Of a stretch of 16,333 nt of DNA, positions 1-7,903 are shown piece by piece. The translations under genes were made by a program, and so were the position numbers. The notes below the pieces were generated by a model that was not told the origin of the DNA, searched no databases, and saw only the letters and a list, made by a program, of their open reading frames with translations. Numbering within the stretch: the first letter of the stretch is position 1; each line of letters starts with the position of its first letter. Source of the DNA: Porphyromonadaceae bacterium (GTDB taxonomy: Bacteria; Bacteroidota; Bacteroidia; Bacteroidales; Tannerellaceae); contig DOZP01000039.1 of assembly GCA_003517945.1 (NCBI GenBank), positions 1 through 16,333 on the forward strand. The letters run 5' to 3'.

Positions 1-338
1 TCCTGCATATTTCATCTGCAGAATGGTACAAATATTGTTATCTGGTAGTTTTGTCATGATTTCAAGGGTTAATATTCGAATAAATTTAAATAGTTTCATG
101 ATTTTTGGTATTTTTCTTGCACGTTTTATTTTTGATCTTTATATTTGGTTCGTATTTTTTTTAAGTATAAGGTCAACCATTTAGATTTGTAAAAGAAATG
201 AAGAATACAAGGATTTGGTTTTATAAGATATTTTCGTCTTTCTCTGTTTCTATTGTAAGGGATATAAGCATTGTACACCTTCCTTATGAATTAGCGGTTG
301 AGAATTAATAGTGTTTTTATTTCCAATAAATTTTTCGT
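1..338. other. AT-rich non-coding region upstream of the peptide-modification operon
   Basis: No convincing gene is seen here on either strand. The stretch is clearly richer in A and T than the genes that follow. The frame from base 2 to 184 has no stop, but its translation is a run of F, I, L and V of the kind T-rich DNA gives by chance. A 36-codon frame at 198-308 is equally unconvincing. A 10-bp palindrome (TATTCGAATA, 73-82) and several TTTG or TAnnTTTG words are present. A precursor peptide with a GG leader was looked for and not found. Confidence 0.6.
117..147 (+). promoter_or_regulatory. Candidate Bacteroidetes-type promoter for the 339-6594 operon
   Basis: TATATTTG at 140-147 fits the Bacteroidetes -7 consensus TAnnTTTG, and TTG at 117-119 lies 20 bases upstream as a partial -33 element. 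Transcription would begin near 153-156 and give a leader of about 185 bases. A second -7-like word, TAGATTTG at 182-189, has no TTTG at the right distance. T-rich DNA makes such words common, so this is a modest candidate only. Confidence 0.35.
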
Positions 339-1583
339 ATGAAAGAGACTGTTTTTTTATTGTTATTAGCATGTACATCATGTAATCATTATGTGAAGGA
401 TACAAATGAAAATGATCGAAGTTCTATTTATCACATAAAGATTGAGAAGCCGGACGTGTCTTCTCTGCAACCCTTATATCTATCCGAATTTGCGGATAGC
501 ATTGAATACCTGCAACTGGAAGCAACTCAGGATTGTTTTTTGCCATATTATATAGGAGCCCGGACATTTGTTGACGATAATTTATTATTTGTTTATGATC
601 TTTTTGCTATTTATCAGTTTGACATGACAACCGGAAAATTTCTTCGCCAAATCGGACGGATAGGACAGGGGCCGGGAGAGTATGTTCATGCATATACAGC
701 CATAGATTCTATTGATAACAAGGTGTACGTAAAATCTCCGGGTAAAGCAACGTTACTTATGTATGATTATGAAGGGAAATATTTGGGTAATCTATCACTG
801 GCGTCTAAACAGGATTCGTTTTTTGCCACTTATCCTGATAGCTATGATTTAAATAGATCTGTAGATGGAGCTTTTATTTTTTTAGCTCACTTTATGCCGG
901 CCAAACAAGCTCTTCATCCATATGAATTAATTATGTATGACTATAAACAAAAAAAAATTCTTCACTCATTACCTAATCGAATGGAAGGAGAATATACACG
1001 ATATGGCCATTCAATGAATGGTTTACGTACCTGGGCTACATCCGAAAACGCCCATTTTTATAAATCCTTCTATAACGATACGCTCTATGCTATTAACCGG
1101 GAAGGTATTGCTCCCTATGCCGTCATTGATTTGGGTAAGCGAAAATTACCGGTAAGCGTCATTTTTTCTCCATCAATGAGTTCGGGTATAACTGGGAAAA
1201 TACTCATAAGTAATATGTATATTCATAAGGATAATCTCTTTTTCGAATGTATGATGTTTAAAAATGAAAGATTTGATATCGAATGGTTTACGTGTAAGTA
1301 TAATACAACGACAGGCGATTTGACTTATCATTCCACTTCGATATTAAACGATATTGATGGCGGACAAGATCAGAGTCTTTTTTATTTTAAGCCCAATATG
1401 TCAATTATTCCGGTCGTTCCGTTGGATGAAATGAATGAAGATCAAAAGAAACTAATGTATACCGTTGATAAATCGAAGTTGAAATATCCTGAATTAAGAG
1501 AAAAATTTGAACGCATGCAAGCCAATCGAGATCCGGACGATAATCCGTTATTAATGATTTTACACATGAAAAAAGAAAAGTAA
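339..1583 (+). CDS. 6-bladed beta-propeller lipoprotein
   Basis: The 414-residue protein matches the pattern of Bacteroidetes 6-bladed beta-propeller proteins (PF17170/DUF5128-like). After the signal comes the typical opening 'LSEFADSIEYLQLE' (about 48-61), then the family's GQGPGEY motif at 109-115, and then repeated strand segments. The N-terminus (MKETVFLLLLACTSC) looks like a very short lipoprotein signal with possible lipidated cysteines C12 or C15, so the protein is probably membrane-anchored and faces the periplasm or cell surface. No in-frame start lies upstream because a stop sits at 327-329, so ATG 339 is the start. It is the first gene of a tight operon, 5 bases before the radical SAM gene, and looks more AT-rich than the genes after it. 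Its role is unknown; binding or delivering the modified peptide is a guess. Confidence 0.8.
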   Translation: MKETVFLLLLACTSCNHYVKDTNENDRSSIYHIKIEKPDVSSLQPLYLSEFADSIEYLQLEATQDCFLPYYIGARTFVDDNLLFVYDLFAIYQFDMTTGKFLRQIGRIGQGPGEYVHAYTAIDSIDNKVYVKSPGKATLLMYDYEGKYLGNLSLASKQDSFFATYPDSYDLNRSVDGAFIFLAHFMPAKQALHPYELIMYDYKQKKILHSLPNRMEGEYTRYGHSMNGLRTWATSENAHFYKSFYNDTLYAINREGIAPYAVIDLGKRKLPVSVIFSPSMSSGITGKILISNMYIHKDNLFFECMMFKNERFDIEWFTCKYNTTTGDLTYHSTSILNDIDGGQDQSLFYFKPNMSIIPVVPLDEMNEDQKKLMYTVDKSKLKYPELREKFERMQANRDPDDNPLLMILHMKKEK

Positions 1584-1588
1584 ATGTC

Positions 1589-3004
1589 ATGGATCACAAG
1601 AAGATAAATTATTTTTTCAATTACAAGGAACGCTTTTTTACGGTACAAAAGGACTACAAGCTACGGCTTCAAAAAACAGATCAGGGCGTTCGTATGATAA
1701 AGGAAGCAAAGGCTTTTTCTGTTGAGAAAGAGGATACTCCGATTAACCATGGGGAACGGTTTACAGGCAGGATGACGGCAGGCGGGGTTTATAATCAGCT
1801 ATCCAATATCCGGCAAATTGTATTTGAAGTGACGGACGCTTGTAATTTGCAATGTACGTATTGTTCTTATGGGAAATTTTATGGAGATTATGATCAGCGT
1901 GAAAATCAGTACATCGACATACATAAGTCAAAGATGTTAATTGATTTTGTAGTTGAACGCTTGCATAGCTCTGCTAATCAATCCCAACATAAAACCGTCG
2001 TGATCAGTTTTTATGGAGGAGAGCCATTGTTGAATATGGAGTTCATCCGGGATGTCGTGGAGTACACTGGGGCAAAAGCCGACGACCGTGTTGGGTTTAC
2101 ATACAGTATGACGACGAATGGTGTTTTTCTGAAGAAAGAGGCGGATTTTTTGGTTCGTCATGATTTCAGGGTCTTAGTCAGTTTGGACGGTTCGGAAGCG
2201 AATGACGGACATCGTACTTTTCACAATGGGAAGTCTTCTTTTCAAATAGTGTATGAAAATCTGATCTATGTCCGCGATCGGTATCCGGATTTTTTCAAGA
2301 AAAATATCAGTTTTAATGCGGTCTTGCATAATCTGAATAATGAATCGGAGGTTTTTCATTTCTTTCAACGTGAATTTGATAAAATCCCTATGTTTTCCGA
2401 CGTGAATGATATGGGTGTCAAGCAGGATATGGAGGAAGAATTTTCTCATTTAATCAGACAAAAAGAGCGGAAGTCGGATGAAGAGTTGGATACGATGATG
2501 CGCCGGGTCTTGGATTTGAGTTCGGGTGAAAATAAGAATTTACAGCATTTCATCTTTAAATATAGTGGAAATGTGTATCGAACCTATTATGATTTGTTGC
2601 GGAAAACGGATAACATGCGGTATATTCCCACCGCAACCTGCTATCCGTTTTCAAAAAAGATATTCATGACTGTTACGGGCAAAATACTTCCCTGCGAAAG
2701 AATCGGACACCAATTTGCCATGGGGAAAGTGACTGACAGCGGAGTGGAAATTGATTGCGAAGACATAGCTGTCGTATGCAATAGTTATTATGATTCGCTA
2801 CAAAAGCAGTGCGGCAGTTGTTACCAGGCAGGACATTGCATACAATGTATGTATATTATCAAAAATTTGGAAAACAAACCGGTTTGTCAAGGCTTTTCAA
2901 ATAAACAGAAGTTTGAAAACTACTTGCAGGGAGAACTGAACCGGTTATCCCTGCATCCCGAACTTTATAAGAGGATTATGGAAGAAGTGGTTAGTATTGA
3001 TTAA
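1589..3004 (+). CDS. Radical SAM/SPASM peptide maturase (GG-Bacteroidales-type)
   Basis: This 471-residue enzyme has the radical SAM cluster motif C85-x3-C89-x2-C92 inside 'VTDACNLQCTYC', and the SAM-binding GGEP motif at 143-146. The C-terminal SPASM domain, which binds extra iron-sulfur clusters in peptide-modifying rSAM enzymes, is clear: C351-x12-G364-x4-C369, then C390, C397, C408-x2-C411-x5-C417-x2-C420 and C433. The usual SPASM spacing in the last block is CX2CX5CX3C, so this one is one residue shorter. The first 70 residues resemble the N-terminal region of Bacteroidales peptide maturases and may recognise the precursor leader, which is inferred. The layout fits the family known as TIGR04148. 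The gene overlaps the next by 8 bases, implying coupled translation. The chemistry (crosslink, thioether, epimerisation or other) cannot be read from the sequence. Confidence 0.88.
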   Translation: MDHKKINYFFNYKERFFTVQKDYKLRLQKTDQGVRMIKEAKAFSVEKEDTPINHGERFTGRMTAGGVYNQLSNIRQIVFEVTDACNLQCTYCSYGKFYGDYDQRENQYIDIHKSKMLIDFVVERLHSSANQSQHKTVVISFYGGEPLLNMEFIRDVVEYTGAKADDRVGFTYSMTTNGVFLKKEADFLVRHDFRVLVSLDGSEANDGHRTFHNGKSSFQIVYENLIYVRDRYPDFFKKNISFNAVLHNLNNESEVFHFFQREFDKIPMFSDVNDMGVKQDMEEEFSHLIRQKERKSDEELDTMMRRVLDLSSGENKNLQHFIFKYSGNVYRTYYDLLRKTDNMRYIPTATCYPFSKKIFMTVTGKILPCERIGHQFAMGKVTDSGVEIDCEDIAVVCNSYYDSLQKQCGSCYQAGHCIQCMYIIKNLENKPVCQGFSNKQKFENYLQGELNRLSLHPELYKRIMEEVVSID

Positions 3005-4268
3005 CAAATGTAACATGGAACAGGTAAAGAATATTTGGTTCTATTTGGAACCATACGTTTTTATAAGTGAGGACAGAGACCGGTATCTTTTTTACAATAC
3101 ATGGATGAAAAAAGGGATGGACTTTTACCGGAATCATGCGATTGACAGGATTGTGAACCATTTGCAACAAACGGATAACATGTATAGCGTTTTGATTCAT
3201 GCCGATGAATTGGACGACAGCCGTTTGTATGAGTTTGTTCAATCTATGCAAGCGGAAGGGTACGGGGATCTGCTGGAAGGGGATTTACCAAAGCCTGTCA
3301 TCATGCCTCCATTGCTGAATCTTCAGAAAAGCGTGGAACGCATGAAGAAAAACGAACTGCCTATTGGTGAAAATATCCTGTCGAATTTGCAGGACGTCAC
3401 CATTTATCTAAACGGATCATGCCGTCATGATTGCCGGGATTGCGCGCTTATGTTTACGCAATGGTCGTGTTGCACAAAAACAGGAAATAGCCTTGATTTT
3501 CATCTATTAAAAGACTTTTTGCAATCTATTGTATACACGCGTGCCTCCATCAACCTTACGGGAGGAAATCCGTTCGAATATCCCGAGTTGTATGAACTAC
3601 TGGAAATTTTAGGTAGAAATGCGTCCATGCAAACATTCATTGTCAATTACCGGAATATTCCGGACAATCTGGATGCGCTATATGTCTTTACCAATGATTC
3701 ATTCCAACTAAAGATTTTAGTTTGCGACTCCTATCAGGCGGAGTCTTTGGTAGCCATGGCTGTTAAGCTAAAGCAGGGAAATATCCGTCAATTATGGGAA
3801 ATCGGTATCACATCCGTAGCTGAATACGAAAGCGCAGAACAATTGAGCGAACAATTAGCAGAACATGATATCCGGGTGGTGATTAAGCCTTATTTTAACG
3901 GAAAGAATTTGGCGTTTTTTGAAGAATACATATTTGTCCGGCAGGAAGATCTTCTGGCAGTAGAATTAGACCGGCAGGATGTTTTTGCCTTGCAGGAATT
4001 GAATACCCACGATTTTGGGAAAATTACCGTTTTGTCCGACGGCCAAATCTATGCGAATGTAAACCGGGAACCCATAGGAAATATCCGGGAGCCGGTCGCG
4101 GATATGTTATGCAGGGAATTGGAAAGCGGAACTTCATGGCGATGTACCCGGTATGGCGTGGAGCTATGTAATCAATGCCGCTTTCGATTGATTTGCCCTT
4201 CTCCTTCGAACTATGAATTTGCTCTTGGCCGTCCTAACCTTTGCCATGTGGAAACAGATAAGAACTGA
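2997..4268 (+). CDS. Pseudo-rSAM-family protein (GG-Bacteroidales-type) with an intact CX3CX2C
   Basis: The 423-residue protein resembles the 'pseudo-rSAM' partner of GG-Bacteroidales peptide systems (TIGR04150-like). It has an N-terminal 'IWFYLEPYVF' segment (13-22), 'IYLNGSC' before the cluster region, and a C-terminal 'CPSPSNYE...GRPNLC' signature (400-416). It nevertheless keeps C142-x3-C146-x2-C149, although the residue before the last cysteine is Asp, not the usual aromatic. The SAM-binding motif reads GGNP (189-192), not GGEP. The C-terminal half-SPASM has C383, C391-x2-C394-x5-C400 and C416, but the usual GX4C is replaced by a sequence lacking Cys ('DGQIYANV'). It may be an active enzyme or a scaffold for the maturase. 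ATG 3015 (M7), 10 bases after the upstream stop, is an alternative start. Confidence 0.8.
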   Translation: MINKCNMEQVKNIWFYLEPYVFISEDRDRYLFYNTWMKKGMDFYRNHAIDRIVNHLQQTDNMYSVLIHADELDDSRLYEFVQSMQAEGYGDLLEGDLPKPVIMPPLLNLQKSVERMKKNELPIGENILSNLQDVTIYLNGSCRHDCRDCALMFTQWSCCTKTGNSLDFHLLKDFLQSIVYTRASINLTGGNPFEYPELYELLEILGRNASMQTFIVNYRNIPDNLDALYVFTNDSFQLKILVCDSYQAESLVAMAVKLKQGNIRQLWEIGITSVAEYESAEQLSEQLAEHDIRVVIKPYFNGKNLAFFEEYIFVRQEDLLAVELDRQDVFALQELNTHDFGKITVLSDGQIYANVNREPIGNIREPVADMLCRELESGTSWRCTRYGVELCNQCRFRLICPSPSNYEFALGRPNLCHVETDKN

Positions 4269-4273
4269 GCGTT

Positions 4274-5329
4274 ATGATCGGGGATAAGACAGAAATAACG
4301 GATCGACAGTTGCGGACAATCGCCGATATGTTAGTTATAAACGGCTCTTTGCTCGGAAGTTCCGGATTATGGTATGGCAAAATGGGGGCTGCTATTTTCT
4401 TTTTTCACTATGCGCGATATGCCGGTAACGAATTGTTTGAGGATTATGCCGTAGAAATCATTCAGGCCATACAGGCGGAAATTCATAAAGATAGCGCTAC
4501 GGATTATGACTGTGGTTTGGCAGGAATTGGTGCGGGAATCGAATATTTGTCGCAAAACGGATTTCTGGCAATTAATGCGAATGAAATATTAGCCGATTTT
4601 GACCGACGGATCCGGCACGATATAATGTGCCAAGAGCAGGAAAACAACAGTCTTGCGGATGGAATGTGCGGTTTGGGATCTTACCTTTTATATCGGTTGA
4701 ATGGCTTTTCGTCCGGAGCAGATAAATTGTACCCACTCATCAAGGATTCGATCATACACACGGTCAACTTGTTGGAAAAGGATCAAAACCTGTTGCCTGA
4801 TGACTTGCCGGATATCTTGTCCTTTCTGAGCAGATTATATCCGTTAGGTATTTGCAATTCCGCAATAGATCGGTGTATGGATAAAATATGGAATGATTTT
4901 TCTTTTCGCCTGATTCCGGATGAACAATTACCTTCGTGGACGTTGGCTTTGCTGCGCTTGGCGCCTCTGCGCAGTCAATCGGCTGATATTGCCGTTCAAG
5001 CGGTAGACAAATCGCTGCAAGCGATGGAAGCGCACGAAGAGCCGCGTTCCAACAGACAGCAAGTACATACGATCCATCAATTACTTTGGTTGTTGCAATG
5101 CAAAAGGTTGATTAGTCAAACAAATTTGAATTTGGATCCGGATAGCAGCATAAACGCTTTCGTGGAAAAGAAATTCTATATAAAGGACAAGGAACTTGAA
5201 CTCTCATTTGAAAAAGGGAAATTGTCGTTAAAAGGCTATGCCGGATTTGGTTTGGCAATGATGACCTTGTCCGGAAAATGCGACGATACCTGGTTGGATT
5301 TGTTGGGATATAGTTATAAAAGCATTTAA
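4274..5329 (+). CDS. LanC-like protein lacking recognisable zinc ligands
   Basis: The 351-residue protein has the repeated glycine-rich helix-hairpin motifs of LanC-like alpha/alpha toroids: 'GLWYGKMG' (31-38), 'GLAGIGAG' (81-88), 'GMCGLGSY' (130-137) and 'GYAGFG' (321-326). LanC cyclases join dehydrated Ser/Thr to Cys with a zinc ion held by a WC and a CHG motif. Neither motif is seen; cysteines occur at 276 and 336 but not in that setting, and no LanB- or LanM-type dehydratase is nearby. It is therefore probably not a lanthionine synthetase. It may bind the peptide or support the neighbouring rSAM proteins or glycosyltransferase, which is inferred from position. It starts 5 bases after the preceding stop and ends 11 bases before the glycosyltransferase gene. 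Confidence 0.7.
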   Translation: MIGDKTEITDRQLRTIADMLVINGSLLGSSGLWYGKMGAAIFFFHYARYAGNELFEDYAVEIIQAIQAEIHKDSATDYDCGLAGIGAGIEYLSQNGFLAINANEILADFDRRIRHDIMCQEQENNSLADGMCGLGSYLLYRLNGFSSGADKLYPLIKDSIIHTVNLLEKDQNLLPDDLPDILSFLSRLYPLGICNSAIDRCMDKIWNDFSFRLIPDEQLPSWTLALLRLAPLRSQSADIAVQAVDKSLQAMEAHEEPRSNRQQVHTIHQLLWLLQCKRLISQTNLNLDPDSSINAFVEKKFYIKDKELELSFEKGKLSLKGYAGFGLAMMTLSGKCDDTWLDLLGYSYKSI

Positions 5330-5340
5330 ATATACACTTC

Positions 5341-6594
5341 ATGCAACCGATTCATCTATATATTTTCAACGAAAACAGCCGGGCGTCTGTGTATGGGATA
5401 GGTACCTATCTTAAAGAATTAGCCATTGCGCTTGCAAACAGCGGAGTTCGCATCACGGTCATTTATCTGCGGGATGAACCTGTTATCCGAATGGAAGAAA
5501 TTGACGGTGTCAGGCATTGGCATATTCCGGATGCGACGGAGGAGACCTTGTATCTGGATCATGACAAACGCGCAAAACAATATTATCGCAATATAGTGAA
5601 TCTGCTACGGTTGTATATACAAGATACCCGCCGATTAGTGTTCCATTTGAATTATACCCAAAACGGATCTTTAGCCGAAGCATTAAAGAACACGTTCGAT
5701 TGTAAAATAGTTTTTACGATTCATTATTTGAATTGGTGTTTCGGATTATCGGGGAATATCACACAATTCCGGGATATATTGGCAACGCAGGTCATAAACT
5801 TGGAAGATGATAGACTAAAGAAATCAGTTGTTAAGTCGTACCGTAAGGAGAAAGAACTTTTTGATAGAGTGGATCAGGTCATTTGTCTTTCGGAAAACAC
5901 CCGGCAAATCTTAACGGACGATTATCAAATACTACCCAACAAAACAACGGTTATATATAATGGCATGACCCATCATGATCCTGTCCTTTCAAAACAGGAA
6001 TTACGGCAAAAATACCATATTCCTGATATTCCAATTATCCTTTTTGTAGGGAGACTGGACGAAATTAAAGGCTTAACGTATGTTATGCAAGCTTTTAAGA
6101 CTATGATCGACAGGCAGATCAATTGTCATTTGATCGTTGTTGGCAATGGTTCGTTTGATAGTTATATGAAAGAATGTGAAGATATATGGATGCATGTAAC
6201 CTGGACGGGATTGATTGACAGAAAAAAACTCTATGATTTATACGCCATTGCCGATATCGGGGTCATGCCTTCGTTGCACGAACAGTGCAGCTACGTCGCT
6301 ATCGAAATGATGATGCATGGCGTACCGCTGATTGCCAGCACGTCCACTGGTTTGCGTGAGATGATAGAAGACGGCGTCACCGGTTTGCATGTACCCGTAG
6401 TAGAACATCCGGACAGGGTGGAAATTGACAGTTCGCTATTGGCGGAAAAAATGTTGTATTTGCTGCATCGTCCGGAAGACCGGAAGCGTATGGGTGCGAA
6501 TGCAAGGAAACGCTATGAATGGCTGTATTCGTCGGAAGCAATGCGTGAAAACATGTTGAAATTATTCACTTCATTGCCGTTCGTAGAATTTTAA
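5341..6594 (+). CDS. GT4-family glycosyltransferase of the peptide-modification cluster
   Basis: The 417-residue enzyme has the GT-B fold layout of glycosyltransferase family 4. The N-terminal acceptor domain has the glycine loop 'YGIGTYLKEL' (18-27). The C-terminal nucleotide-sugar domain has 'VGRLDEIKG' (236-244) and the retaining-enzyme EX7E motif E314...E322, followed by 'HGVPLIAS' (326-333). No membrane segment or signal is seen, so it acts in the cytoplasm. Its place as the last gene of the rSAM operon fits the glycosyltransferases described with GG-Bacteroidales peptide systems (TIGR04157), so the acceptor is plausibly the precursor peptide. Donor sugar and acceptor residue cannot be read. 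Its last 24 bases overlap the convergent TolC-family gene, leaving no room for a separate terminator. Confidence 0.85.
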   Translation: MQPIHLYIFNENSRASVYGIGTYLKELAIALANSGVRITVIYLRDEPVIRMEEIDGVRHWHIPDATEETLYLDHDKRAKQYYRNIVNLLRLYIQDTRRLVFHLNYTQNGSLAEALKNTFDCKIVFTIHYLNWCFGLSGNITQFRDILATQVINLEDDRLKKSVVKSYRKEKELFDRVDQVICLSENTRQILTDDYQILPNKTTVIYNGMTHHDPVLSKQELRQKYHIPDIPIILFVGRLDEIKGLTYVMQAFKTMIDRQINCHLIVVGNGSFDSYMKECEDIWMHVTWTGLIDRKKLYDLYAIADIGVMPSLHEQCSYVAIEMMMHGVPLIASTSTGLREMIEDGVTGLHVPVVEHPDRVEIDSSLLAEKMLYLLHRPEDRKRMGANARKRYEWLYSSEAMRENMLKLFTSLPFVEF

Positions 6595-7896
6595 GATTTT
6601 CTTTCGTAAGATGAAATCGTATTTGGCTTGTGTACGGTTCGAAAGCGCTTTGGTCGTACTTGTTTTTGAATCGTTGTATTCATACATCGTGGCGCGTCCG
6701 TTATTTAATTTTTCCTGCATATAACCGAATGATTTCTCTGCGGATCTGTAGGCCGCTTCGGATGATCTGTATTTTTCACCTGATGTAACCGCATTATAAT
6801 ATGCCTGTTGTATTTCTTTATACAGAGCCTTTTTCGTGTTTTCGAGTTGCAGTTCCTGCAATTGCATGTTGAGTTTGGCCGAACGCACGTTGTTGCGCGT
6901 CTCAAAACGGTTAAAAATAGGAATTCTGAGGTTGAGCCCGAAATATTCGTTCCGGTTGTTTTTTATCTGGTCGGCAAAAGACGTATTGTCCATGCCGTTG
7001 ATTTTGTAATAATTATTACCGTATCCGGCTCCGAAAGAAAGGGTAGGATAGTAGGCTCCTTTAGCCAGGTCAATATTTTTCTCCCTGCTTTTCAGTCGAA
7101 ACTCTTCAGCTCGTACGGAAGCGCGTGTTGTTAGGGCTGTTTCGAAAATAATGTCCGGCTTGCGGGCAAGTATAAAATCGATGTTGTCTTCCGGTTCTTC
7201 CACCTCAAAACCTTCCGGGGCGGGTAGTTCCAGTAATTGGGTGAGGGCGAGAGTCGCTATTTGCAGATCGGATGCCGCCTGTACAACCACCAGCTCGTCG
7301 TTGGCAATCTGCGCTTCCACTTCATAGATTTGCGCTTCGGACGCCCGCCCGTTTTCGTACATTTCTTTTATCCGCTTCAATTGCTCCCGGCTTAGATCCG
7401 CCTGTTTGTTTGCTATGTCAAGTATTTCCTTGGAATATAATATCTGAAGATAGGAAGAAGTGATTGTGATTTCCAGATCTTCTTTTGCTTTTTCCAGTTC
7501 GGCCGCCACAGTATGCAGGTCGAGTTTTACGGCGGCTATTTCGTTATTCACCTGGAAACCTGAAAAGATCGGTATGGAGGTGGAGGCAGACCATTGCGTG
7601 GCGCTTGAGTTCTGGTTCTGGTAGGTATTGTCGTAACCGGAGGCTGAGCGACCGAACGAAAATGATTGTGAAGCGCTTGCGGAGAGATCAGGCAGACGTC
7701 TGTTCCGCGCCGTGTTCAATCTGATCTCCTGTTGATCGATAGTAACCCGACTCATCTTTATATCCAGATTATGCTCGTTGGCGTAGTCAATACATTCCTG
7801 TAATGACCAGATCTTTGTTTCGTTTCCGGCCTCCTGTGCCCGTATATTTGCTGAAAACAGTAGGAGTACTGCGATTATGATGGTGTATGATTTCAT
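6571..7896 (-). CDS. TolC-family outer-membrane efflux protein
   Basis: This is the outer-membrane duct of a tripartite exporter. Starting at ATG 7896 gives 441 residues beginning with a good signal peptide, 'MKSYTIIIAVLLLFSANIRA', followed by 'SLQECIDYANEHNLDIKMSR', the usual opening of the outer-membrane efflux domain. Long helical hairpin stretches alternate with short strands in two repeats, as in TolC. The frame stays open upstream to 7947, but that start would run 44 bases into the adaptor gene and bury the signal peptide, so 7896 is preferred, 7 bases after the adaptor stop. It is the last gene of the operon. Its 3' end overlaps the glycosyltransferase gene on the other strand by 24 bases. 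Confidence 0.9.
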   Translation of the reverse strand: MKSYTIIIAVLLLFSANIRAQEAGNETKIWSLQECIDYANEHNLDIKMSRVTIDQQEIRLNTARNRRLPDLSASASQSFSFGRSASGYDNTYQNQNSSATQWSASTSIPIFSGFQVNNEIAAVKLDLHTVAAELEKAKEDLEITITSSYLQILYSKEILDIANKQADLSREQLKRIKEMYENGRASEAQIYEVEAQIANDELVVVQAASDLQIATLALTQLLELPAPEGFEVEEPEDNIDFILARKPDIIFETALTTRASVRAEEFRLKSREKNIDLAKGAYYPTLSFGAGYGNNYYKINGMDNTSFADQIKNNRNEYFGLNLRIPIFNRFETRNNVRSAKLNMQLQELQLENTKKALYKEIQQAYYNAVTSGEKYRSSEAAYRSAEKSFGYMQEKLNNGRATMYEYNDSKTSTTKALSNRTQAKYDFILRKKILKFYERQ

Positions 7897-7903
7897 TTTT
7901 TTG

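Noticed and set aside
2..184. Stop-free frame on the + strand at the left edge, giving a hydrophobic 60-residue tail
   Set aside because: The DNA is T-rich, which by itself yields F, I, L and V codons. The translation has no recognisable motif and no visible start or context.
198..308. 36-codon ORF just upstream of the beta-propeller gene, considered as the precursor peptide
   Set aside because: It has no GG leader end, no typical leader sequence and a composition expected from random AT-rich DNA.
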